A DNA stretch of 64,000 nt from CAVQXR01 sp046330455 (GTDB lineage Bacteria > Actinomycetota > Thermoleophilia > Gaiellales > Gaiellaceae): NCBI GenBank assembly GCA_046330455.1, contig JAXLSU010000008.1, positions 1 through 64,000 on the forward strand, written 5' to 3'. The notes beneath the pieces were generated by a model. That model searched no databases and was not told the DNA's origin. It was given only the letters and a program-made list of their open reading frames with translations. The position numbers and the translations under genes are program-made. The stretch's first letter is position 1; each line of letters opens with the position of its first letter. Shown here in pieces: positions 16,358 to 22,422 of this stretch.

Positions 16358-16752
16358 GCCCCGCGGATGATGCCGTCTCCCCCGACGAGGAACGCGGATC
16401 TCCGGGAGATGTCGCGCATGCCCCTCGACTCCGATCCGACTTCGAAGGCCCGCGTCGCCTCTGCGTTCCAGTCGGAGACGAGCGGGAAGTTGAGGTCGAG
16501 GACCTCCGCCCACGCACGATGCGACCACGCGCTGTCGCGGGAGATCGCAAAGAGCCCCACCCTGAGCTCGTCGAACTCCGCCCTCCTGTCACGCAGGAGG
16601 CTGAACTCGTCCGTTCAGGTCGCAGACCAGTCGTAGAGGTAGAAGAAGAGAAGGTACGGGCCGTCGGCGTGCAGGCTGGTGAGCGGCACGGGCTCGCCGC
16701 CGGGCGCCAGCCAGACATCGACCTCGGGAACGGCAGCGCCCGGCCCGAGCAC
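16288..16752 (-). CDS. peroxiredoxin (AhpC/TSA type), probable selenoprotein with in-frame TGA at the peroxidatic residue
   Basis: Read from the GTG at 16752 to 16288 this is 154 residues, the size of AhpE-type peroxiredoxins, if the TGA at 16617-16615 is decoded as selenocysteine (residue 46). The flanking sequence is LLFFYLYDWSAT-U-TDEFSLLRDRRAEF, which places U exactly at the peroxidatic position: S43-x-x-U46 replaces the usual T/S-x-x-C and E49 is the usual acidic residue. Downstream, FAISRDSAWSHRAW, FPLVSDWN and the AFLVGGDGIIRGAW strand complete the fold, so both sides of the TGA belong to one protein. The start overlaps the RidA stop by one base. The likely role is reduction of organic or hydrogen peroxides. 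A SECIS-like hairpin lies at 16582-16600. Confidence 0.85.
16582..16600 (-). promoter_or_regulatory. SECIS-like hairpin of the peroxiredoxin selenoprotein
   Basis: On the minus strand CCTCCTG (16600-16594) and CAGGAGG (16588-16582) pair perfectly around the five-base loop CGTGA. Twenty-one nucleotides separate the TGA from the loop. Bacterial SECIS elements lie inside the coding region just after UGA, usually with the loop 16-37 nt away and a G among its first two bases; here the second base is G followed by T. Confidence 0.75.
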
Positions 16753-17138
16753 TACCCGTCCACCACGGCGTCCGCCTCGATCTCCACGAGCCACCGTGGA
16801 TCGACCAGCTCGGCGACCGTCAGCGTCGTATTGGCCGGTCGGATCTCGCCGAACACCTCGCCGTGGGCACGCCCGACCTGCTCGAGATCGGCTGTCCGCG
16901 TCAGGTACACGCGGGTGCGGACGACGTGCTCGAGCGATGCCCCGGCCTCCGCGAGCGCGGTCTCGATGATCTCGAGGCAGCGGCGGGCCTGCCCGTAGGC
17001 GTCGGGAGGTGGGTCGGCCCCGCCGGGCATGATCGGCGCGCTCCCTGCGACCCAGACCCGGTTCTCGATCCGCACCGCCCGCGAGAAGCCGACGGTGGCC
17101 TCGAACGGCGATCCTGACGAGATCAGCTGTCGCGCCAC
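16752..17138 (-). CDS. RidA/YjgF/YER057c family protein
   Basis: A 128-residue RidA-family protein. The family hydrolyses reactive enamine/imine intermediates released by PLP enzymes. Typical elements are GFSRAVRIENRVWVAGSAP near the N terminus, the VVRTRVYLT strand with the conserved arginine of the active-site cleft, and the C-terminal LVEIEADAVV in place of the usual VEIEAIA. It begins a minus-strand series RidA, selenoprotein peroxiredoxin, membrane protein, fabI. Its start is 32 bases from the divergent RiPP operon. It belongs to a subfamily rather than being a certain RidA deaminase. Confidence 0.88.
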   Translation of the reverse strand: MARQLISSGSPFEATVGFSRAVRIENRVWVAGSAPIMPGGADPPPDAYGQARRCLEIIETALAEAGASLEHVVRTRVYLTRTADLEQVGRAHGEVFGEIRPANTTLTVAELVDPRWLVEIEADAVVDG

Positions 17139-17170
17139 GAGCGCATTACTATCAGTCCATAGCGGGAGAC

Positions 17171-18091
17171 GTGAGACTGCGGGCTGCGGCGATCACGCTG
17201 GGAGCTGACGTGGCCGGGCGCGAGGCGATCGCGGGACTGCGCGACGCCGGTGTGCCGGTGCTGCTCCTCAAGGGGCCGGCGCTGACCCACGCGTTCGGCA
17301 GCCGTCGGGTGTACGGGGACGTCGACCTGCTGGTGCCGCCCGGCGAGGCCGACCGCGCGGGCACGGTGCTCGAGAGTCTCGGGTTCCGGCGGCTCCTGCG
17401 CGACGGCGACGTACCGCTTCGCGGCGCCCAGCACGCCCACGAGTGGCGGCGCGACGCGGATCGCGCATCCGTCGATCTCCATGTGACGCTGAGCGGGGCG
17501 GGCGTGCCCCCCGAGGCGGTATGGGCGGCGCTCGACGCCACGGCGGGACCGCTCGGAAGCGGCGAGGTGAATGCCCGCGTCCCGGCGCCGCACGCGCTCG
17601 CGCTGCTCGTCGCCCTGCACGCCGCCCATCACGGCCCAGGCGAGACGAAGCCGCTCGCCGACCTCGAGCGGGCGCTCACCGTGCTTCCCTCGGAGACGTG
17701 GCGGGCGGCGGCGGAGCTCGCCACCCGGCTCGACGCACGGGCCGCATTCGCGGCCGGGCTTCGGCTCAGCCCGGCCGGGCGGCAGCTCGCGGGTCGGCTC
17801 GGGCTTGGCCGGCGGATGACCCCGGACGTGTCGCTTCGCGCAGCGGGCGCACCTCCTCCGGCGCTCGGGCTGCTCGGGCTCCTCGAGTCGGACGGCGGCA
17901 TCCGGGCAAAGGCCGGGCTCGTCGCGCGCGGGCTCGTCCCGTCTCCTGCCGGGCTCCGGCTCGGGCGCCCGATCGCGCGCCGGGGCCCGCTCGGGCTCGC
18001 GACCGCGTACGTGACCCATCCACTGTGGCTCGCCCGTCACCTGCCGCCTTCGCTGGCGGCCGTACGGCGGGCGCGAAGGGAGTGCCGATGA
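17171..18091 (+). CDS. nucleotidyltransferase (NTP_transf_5 family), RiPP tailoring candidate
   Basis: A 306-residue protein with the polymerase-beta-like nucleotidyltransferase signature LLKGPALTHAFGSRRVYGDVDLLV (written here as LLKGPAL, residues 32-38, and GDVDLLV, 49-55, with metal-binding D50 and D52). This family recurs in lasso-peptide clusters that also encode an HPr-kinase-like enzyme; in pseudomycoidin biosynthesis a member modifies the phosphorylated peptide with a sugar. Here it opens an operon whose next three genes overlap by four bases each, and a kinase homologue lies in the cluster, so tailoring of a phosphorylated precursor is a reasonable inference. It starts with a GTG at 17171. 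Confidence 0.75.
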   Translation: MRLRAAAITLGADVAGREAIAGLRDAGVPVLLLKGPALTHAFGSRRVYGDVDLLVPPGEADRAGTVLESLGFRRLLRDGDVPLRGAQHAHEWRRDADRASVDLHVTLSGAGVPPEAVWAALDATAGPLGSGEVNARVPAPHALALLVALHAAHHGPGETKPLADLERALTVLPSETWRAAAELATRLDARAAFAAGLRLSPAGRQLAGRLGLGRRMTPDVSLRAAGAPPPALGLLGLLESDGGIRAKAGLVARGLVPSPAGLRLGRPIARRGPLGLATAYVTHPLWLARHLPPSLAAVRRARRECR

Positions 18092-18354
18092 CCGACACGT
18101 TCAGGCTCAGAGACGGGAGCGTCGAGTGGCGCATGGTCGACGACGAGCTCGTCGCGCTCGATACGCAGGGGTCGATGTACCTGGCCGGAAACCGCAGCGC
18201 GGCGGCGCTGTGGCCGAAGCTCGTCGAGGGCGCCAGCAGGGAGCAGCTCGTCGCGGCGCTGCTCGAGCGGTTCGACGTGGACGTGGATCAGGCCTCCGGC
18301 GACGTCGACGCCTTTCTTGCGAACCTCCGTGAGCGGGGGCTCCTCGAGTCGTGA
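18088..18354 (+). CDS. PqqD-like RiPP precursor recognition element (lasso B1)
   Basis: An 88-residue stand-alone PqqD/RRE domain. It has the winged-helix pattern VDDELVALDTQGSMYLAGNRSAAALWPKL followed by helices ending LRERGLLES. In lasso peptide systems the B1 protein binds the precursor leader, mainly through its YxxPxL motif, and presents it to the B2 protease and cyclase. All three downstream precursors carry YEAPxL. ATG at 18088, with ATGA overlap with the nucleotidyltransferase and GTGA overlap with B2. Confidence 0.88.
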   Translation: MTDTFRLRDGSVEWRMVDDELVALDTQGSMYLAGNRSAAALWPKLVEGASREQLVAALLERFDVDVDQASGDVDAFLANLRERGLLES

Positions 18355-18716
18355 CCTCGCCCGTCCATGCGCGCGACGAGCTGCGGACGCTCCGCTGGGC
18401 GGTTCGCTGCTCGGTCGTCCTCCGGCGCGGGGTTCGATCCGTCCCTCTCGAGCGGGTCGTGGTCCCACCGCGGCCCGACGTGCCGAATGCCGCCAAGCAC
18501 CTGGCGATGACCTACCTCCGCTACATCGAGCGCAACTGCCTCATCCGGTCGCTGATCCGGCGTGAGTGGTACGTGTCCCAGGGAATGCCGCGCACGATCG
18601 TGATCGGCGTCCGCGGAAAGGGCCGCGACTTCGTGGCTCACGCCTGGCTCGACGGCGACCCGGCCTCGTGGTACGAGGGCTTCGACGAGCTGGCCCGCTT
18701 CCCGCCCCGGTCGTGA
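18351..18716 (+). CDS. lasso-type B2 leader peptidase (transglutaminase-like cysteine protease)
   Basis: A 121-residue protein of the lasso B2 family. The catalytic cysteine is C63 in RNCLIRSL and the histidine is H97 in FVAHAWLDGD, with an adjacent aspartate. The segment GMPRTIVIGVR between them is typical. B2 cuts the leader from the precursor at the position after the conserved threonine. The fused B1-B2 arrangement of proteobacteria is split here, as in actinobacteria and firmicutes. GTG start overlapping the B1 stop by four bases. Confidence 0.87.
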   Translation: MTSPVHARDELRTLRWAVRCSVVLRRGVRSVPLERVVVPPRPDVPNAAKHLAMTYLRYIERNCLIRSLIRREWYVSQGMPRTIVIGVRGKGRDFVAHAWLDGDPASWYEGFDELARFPPRS

Positions 18717-19912
18717 CGCACCCGCTGCACCCCGGTCCGCTCGAGATCGCCGCCGGCATCCTCGTCGGCCAGGTCGAGCGACCGCCCGTGCCGGCCCGGA
18801 CAGCTCATGAGCCTGTCGAGGCGCTCCGGGAGATCCTTCGTCCCGCGCTCGTGGCAGGTCGCTGCCACGTCACGTTCTCCGGCGGGCGGGACTCGTCTGC
18901 GATCCTCGCCGTGGCCGCCGCGCTCGCAGCGGAGGAGGGCCTGGCTCCGCCCGTCCCGGTCACGGTTCGCTTCGCGAACGCACCTGGCACCGGGGAGCTC
19001 GCGTGGCAGGAGCGGGTGGTGGAGCACCTCGGGCTCGACCGCTGGGTCATCGTCGAGGCGGGAGACGAGCTCGACCTCGTCGGCCCCGTGGCGCAGCGCC
19101 ATCTCCGCCGCCACGGTGTCCTCTATCCGGCGAACACCATGCGGTTCACGCTACTCGCGGAGCACGCACAGGGAGGAGCCCTCGTGACCGGGATCGGGGG
19201 GGATCAGCTGCTCGGGGCGGGTTGGCTTCCCCACGCCGCGGGCGCGCTTCGCGGCAGGGTTCGACCCACTGGCGCCGATCTCTGCGCAGTCGTCTATCGC
19301 AGCCTGCCGCGGGCCGGGCGGCTGAGGATTCGGCGCCGTCACCTGCCAGCCCCGCCGTGGCTTCGTCCTGACGCCCGAGCAGAGCTGACGGAGCGCTATG
19401 CGCAGAGCGTCGCCGACGAACCGCTGTCCTACGGCTCACACCGTCTCTGGTACCTGCGCCGCCGCTCGCTCGCGGCCTACTGCTTCTCCGTCGACACCGT
19501 CGCCGTCGACGCTGGCGCCGCGGCCGTCCATCCGCTCGTCGACGTCCGTTTCGTCTCGGCGCTCGCGGCGCGGGGGGGCCGCTCGGGCTTCGGAGATCGC
19601 ACCGCCACGATGCGGGCGATCTTCTCCGGTGTGCTCCCCGAGGACGTGCTCGCCCGCGAGTCGAAGGCCGTGTATCCCTACGCGTACTTCCGCGAGCCGA
19701 GCCGTGCGTTCGGGGAGCGCTGGCAGGGCGCCGGCGTCGACCCGGATCTCGTCGAGGGCGAGGCGCTCCGACACGCCTGGCTGAAGCTGGTCCCGAGCGG
19801 GTGGGGAGCCCTTGCGCTCCAGTCCGCCTGGGTTGCGTCAGAGGGTGCCGGCCAGCTCGACGAGGAGATCGCAGACCGCGGGGAGGCTCGCGACCGATCC
19901 GGGGCGGCGTAG
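18713..19912 (+). CDS. asparagine-synthetase-like macrolactam synthetase (lasso C), without glutaminase domain
   Basis: A 399-residue protein starting at the GTG at 18713 (4-base overlap with B2). The PP-loop SGGRDSSAI is at residues 56-64, and GIGGDQLLGAG and the C-terminal helical part (GVLPEDVLARESKAVYPYAYFREP) are those of Asn-synthetase synthetase domains. It should adenylate a core Asp/Glu side chain to form the isopeptide ring. Only about 55 residues precede the PP-loop, so the N-terminal Ntn-type glutaminase-like domain found in AsnB and McjC is absent. Its last 75 bases overlap the convergent kinase-like gene. Confidence 0.85.
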   Translation: MTHPLHPGPLEIAAGILVGQVERPPVPARTAHEPVEALREILRPALVAGRCHVTFSGGRDSSAILAVAAALAAEEGLAPPVPVTVRFANAPGTGELAWQERVVEHLGLDRWVIVEAGDELDLVGPVAQRHLRRHGVLYPANTMRFTLLAEHAQGGALVTGIGGDQLLGAGWLPHAAGALRGRVRPTGADLCAVVYRSLPRAGRLRIRRRHLPAPPWLRPDARAELTERYAQSVADEPLSYGSHRLWYLRRRSLAAYCFSVDTVAVDAGAAAVHPLVDVRFVSALAARGGRSGFGDRTATMRAIFSGVLPEDVLARESKAVYPYAYFREPSRAFGERWQGAGVDPDLVEGEALRHAWLKLVPSGWGALALQSAWVASEGAGQLDEEIADRGEARDRSGAA

Positions 19913-20686
19913 CTCCCACGCGGGGAGGGCAGAGAGCTCCACGGGGCCGGTCGGCCTGAGCCTGCCCGGGTCCCACCGGTGGGCGGCGAGCCGGACGAGC
20001 CGATCGGCGGGCGGGAGCGGTTCGAGCTCGACGGAGGGCCCCCAGGCGAGCGAGACGATCCCGCGCAGCGGCAGCCATGGCTCGATCGGTGGAAGCCCGA
20101 CGCGCGTGCGCTCGCCGTTTCTCGCCGGGATGCCGTCGGCGTCGCTGCCGTCGCGGACGTCGAGGCAGCGCGGGCCGGCGAACACGCGGCCTTCCTCGAC
20201 GACGACGACGTCGTCGGCGACGATCGGCACGGCTCGCGCCGCGAGAGCGGCGAGCGTCGTGCTCTTGCCGGCCTCCTTCTGCCCGAGGACGGCGACGGCG
20301 ACGCCGCCGACGGCGAAGGCGCCTGCGTGCAGCGACTCCCGCCCGAGCCACGCGGCGAACATGGAGGCGACCGGCGCCAGATGGGGATGCACGAGCTCGT
20401 CGGGCGCGATCGGCGTGGGGAGTCGGAAGCGGGCGGTTCGTGCCCTTCGCTCGAGCACGAGCCGACCGCCGCCGATCAGGCGAAGGCTGGCGCGCTCGCC
20501 GTCGATCGTCGCCGGCCCTGCCTCCCCGCCGAGGTGGTCCTGGACGACGTGGACGAGCGGCCATCCTCGCGGCGCCTCGGCAAGCAACGCGGAGGGATCG
20601 GCGATGCCGGCGAAGCGCAGACCGTATGCACCGGGTGCCGCCATGGCGCTCATCTCACAATAGGGAGCAATCGACACCATTGGCAC
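19838..20686 (-). CDS. HPr kinase/phosphorylase-like protein, putative RiPP kinase
   Basis: A 282-residue protein with a P-loop GQKEAGKSTT (residues 135-144) and the IVADDVVVV strand (about 156-164), as in HPr-serine-kinase-like proteins. Homologues in paeninodin-type lasso clusters phosphorylate a serine at the precursor C terminus. It lies on the opposite strand to the cluster core, overlapping the cyclase 3' end by 75 bases. It is divergent from the precursor genes, so the 67-base gap 20687-20753 should hold both promoters. No HPr or PTS gene is nearby, which argues against a classical carbon-catabolite role. Confidence 0.78.
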   Translation of the reverse strand: MPMVSIAPYCEMSAMAAPGAYGLRFAGIADPSALLAEAPRGWPLVHVVQDHLGGEAGPATIDGERASLRLIGGGRLVLERRARTARFRLPTPIAPDELVHPHLAPVASMFAAWLGRESLHAGAFAVGGVAVAVLGQKEAGKSTTLAALAARAVPIVADDVVVVEEGRVFAGPRCLDVRDGSDADGIPARNGERTRVGLPPIEPWLPLRGIVSLAWGPSVELEPLPPADRLVRLAAHRWDPGRLRPTGPVELSALPAWELRRPGSVASLPAVCDLLVELAGTL

Positions 20687-20753
20687 ATGCTGGCCCCATC
20701 GCTGCTACGATCGCGGCCTCTCACTGACGGTGCCGTCGACCAGAGGAGGTTCG

Positions 20754-20888
20754 GTGAACGACGCGGACAGACCGAATGCCCAGGATCGGACGTACGAAGC
20801 GCCGCGGCTCGAGAACCTCGGCGAGCTCGGTGAGCTGACCGGGCCGACGGACAGCGGCGGGAGCGTGCTGGACGGCGATCCGCCCTGA
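20754..20888 (+). CDS. RiPP precursor peptide 1 (lasso-leader type)
   Basis: A 44-residue peptide from the GTG at 20754, preceded by AGAGGAGG at 20742-20749. The leader contains TYEAPRLENLGELGELT, matching the lasso leader pattern YxxPxL...LG...LT. The C-terminal part is GPTDSGGSVLDGDPP. With cleavage one residue after the conserved threonine the acceptor aspartate would be at position 10; using the second threonine (GPT-D) it would be at 7 or 9. It is polar and acidic, with no bulky residues to act as tail plugs. Confidence 0.8.
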   Translation: MNDADRPNAQDRTYEAPRLENLGELGELTGPTDSGGSVLDGDPP

Positions 20889-20926
20889 GCCCGTCTTCAC
20901 TTCGGATGCCGCAGAAGGAGGAGCCC

Positions 20927-21055
20927 ATGGGGACTCCCGAACGACGAGAGCTCGACGATCGGCCGTACGAGGCCCCGGAGCTGCGCGAGCTCGGAACCAT
21001 CGCCGAGCTGACGCTCGACGCTGTCCCGAGCACGCTCGACGACACGCATAGCTAG
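20927..21055 (+). CDS. RiPP precursor peptide 2 (lasso-leader type)
   Basis: A 42-residue peptide, ATG at 20927 after AAGGAGGAG. The leader has PYEAPELRELGTIAELT. The C-terminal part is LDAVPSTLDDTHS, giving Asp at core positions 8 and 9 if the core starts two residues after the conserved threonine. It is the only one of the three ending in serine, the residue phosphorylated in paeninodin-type peptides. The upstream and N-terminal sequence (GGAGGAGCCCATGGGGAC) is nearly the same as that of peptide 3, indicating a duplication. Confidence 0.8.
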   Translation: MGTPERRELDDRPYEAPELRELGTIAELTLDAVPSTLDDTHS

Positions 21056-21096
21056 GCGTGTACCACATCGTCCCGACGCCGCAGGAGGAGGAGCCC

Positions 21097-21225
21097 ATGG
21101 GGACCCCAGAACGACAGCTCGACGATCGGATGTACGAGGCACCGGCACTGCGCGAGCTCGGCGCCGTCTCAGACCTGACCGGGATCGACAGCGGCGGTAG
21201 CTCGCTGGACGGCCAGGAGCCCTGA
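21097..21225 (+). CDS. RiPP precursor peptide 3 (lasso-leader type)
   Basis: A 42-residue peptide, ATG at 21097 after CAGGAGGAGGAG. The leader has MYEAPALRELGAVSDLT; the C-terminal part is GIDSGGSSLDGQEP. With the usual cleavage the core would be 13 residues with Asp at position 9 and only a four-residue tail. The DSGGSxLDG segment is shared with peptide 1, so peptides 1 and 3 probably give related products while peptide 2 has diverged. Confidence 0.8.
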   Translation: MGTPERQLDDRMYEAPALRELGAVSDLTGIDSGGSSLDGQEP

Positions 21226-21314
21226 TCCACGACCCCGGCCCGGAGCGCGCGCGGGGGCCCGACGCGCACCCGGCCGTCGAATCCGGGGGTGCCCGGCACG
21301 CGGCCGCGGGATTC

Positions 21315-22094
21315 GTGGGTGCCGGGCAGGTCGTCGCGACGCACGGCTGCTCGAGACACGTCTATCGCTGGGCGTCGGTCACGAAGCTGCTGACGGCCTA
21401 CGCGGCCCTGGTCGCGGTCGAGGAGGGCATTCTCGACCTCGATGCACCGGCCGGACCGAGCGGGTCGACCGTCCGGCACCTCCTCGCCCACGCGTCGGGC
21501 CTGCCGTTCGAGGGTTGGGACATCCTCGGCCGGCCCGGCGAGAGGCGCGTCTACTCGAACACCGGCTTCGAGGTGCTCGGCGCCCTGCTCGCCGACCACG
21601 CGGAGATGCCGTTCCATCTCTACGTCGAGGAGGCGGTGCTCCGTCCGCTCGGCATGCAGACCGCACGGATCGATCCCGGCGAGCCGCGGGGCGCCTCCGC
21701 CGCGGGAGCACACGGCTCGCTCACCGACCTCCTCGCGTTCGCACGTGAGCTGCTCGCACCCCGCCTTCTCGCGCCCGAGACGCTCGCGGAGGCGACGTCG
21801 GTCGTCTTCCCGGGGCTCGAGGGCGTGCTACCGGGCTTCGGCCGCCAGGAGCCGCTCGACTGGGGGCTCGGCTTCGAGCTCCGCGACGGCAAGTCGCCAC
21901 ACTGGACGGGGAGCGGCAACTCGCCCGCCACGTTTGGCCACTTCGGAGGCTCGGGCACGTTCCTCTGGGTAGATCCCGTTCGAGGAGTCGCCCTCGGCTG
22001 CCTGACCGACCGGCCGTTCGGTCGCTGGGCGACGGCGGCGTGGCCCGCCCTCTCGGACGCGGTCATCGCCGCTAAGCAAAGCGGCGCGATGTAG
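21315..22094 (+). CDS. serine hydrolase, class C beta-lactamase/PBP fold
   Basis: A 259-residue protein (GTG at 21315; the frame is open upstream to 21225 without a better standard start). SxxK appears as WASVTKLL (Ser21, Lys24), YxN as RRVYSNTGFEVLG, and the third motif as FGHFGGSGTFLWVDP. These form the beta-lactamase/D-Ala-D-Ala peptidase active site. No signal peptide is visible, so it may act in the cytoplasm. Position right after the precursors suggests a possible role in processing, hydrolysing or providing immunity to the peptide product, but it could be an unrelated esterase. Confidence 0.7.
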   Translation: MGAGQVVATHGCSRHVYRWASVTKLLTAYAALVAVEEGILDLDAPAGPSGSTVRHLLAHASGLPFEGWDILGRPGERRVYSNTGFEVLGALLADHAEMPFHLYVEEAVLRPLGMQTARIDPGEPRGASAAGAHGSLTDLLAFARELLAPRLLAPETLAEATSVVFPGLEGVLPGFGRQEPLDWGLGFELRDGKSPHWTGSGNSPATFGHFGGSGTFLWVDPVRGVALGCLTDRPFGRWATAAWPALSDAVIAAKQSGAM

Positions 22095-22399
22095 AGGTCG
22101 TACGTCTCCCGGTCACAGCTCGCAACCGCGCTCGGCACGACCGCGCGCGCCGGCGCGGCGAGCGGCCCGGGGCCGAGCGAGCCGCCCGCTCGCAGCATCC
22201 CGTCCGCCGTCGACAGCATTCCCGAGAGCACGAGGTAGAAGCGATCCGGCTCGCTGGCAGTACCGCCGATCGTCTCACCCGGCTCCAGGTCGATCCGCTC
22301 CATACGCTCCGCGAGGCGGCCGAGCGTCTCGCCGGGAACGGCGCTGAGCATCGTCAGCGCCGCGAGCTCGTGGACGGCGGCGAGCTGGTGGCGGGGCAC
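21620..22399 (-). CDS. cyclic-nucleotide-binding-like domain protein, 3' extent uncertain
   Basis: The first ~105 residues (22399 to about 22085) resemble a cNMP-binding fold: LAALTMLSAVPGETLGRLAE, then PGETIGGTASEPDRFYLVLSG and a glycine-rich turn. The remaining open frame continues to 21620 only as the complement of the serine hydrolase and looks like GC-driven antisense sequence. No in-frame stop occurs near the end of the domain. Either the gene truly overlaps its convergent neighbour, or it has lost its stop and is decaying. No DNA-binding domain is seen. Treat the C-terminal half as doubtful. Confidence 0.35.
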   Translation of the reverse strand: MPRHQLAAVHELAALTMLSAVPGETLGRLAERMERIDLEPGETIGGTASEPDRFYLVLSGMLSTADGMLRAGGSLGPGPLAAPARAVVPSAVASCDRETYDLYIAPLCLAAMTASERAGHAAVAQRPNGRSVRQPRATPRTGSTQRNVPEPPKWPNVAGELPLPVQCGDLPSRSSKPSPQSSGSWRPKPGSTPSSPGKTTDVASASVSGARRRGASSSRANARRSVSEPCAPAAEAPRGSPGSIRAVCMPSGRSTASST

Positions 22400-22422
22400 G
22401 GCGTTAGGCTACCCGCGACGGC

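Noticed and set aside
20680..20711. TTGGCA/TACGAT as a sigma-70 promoter for the precursors
   Set aside because: The spacing is 20 bases, longer than usual, so the promoter cannot be assigned with confidence.
22072..22278. Frameshift or Sec decoding for the cNMP-like gene
   Set aside because: No stop interrupts the domain frame, the alternative frame has no homology, and no SECIS-like hairpin is near.
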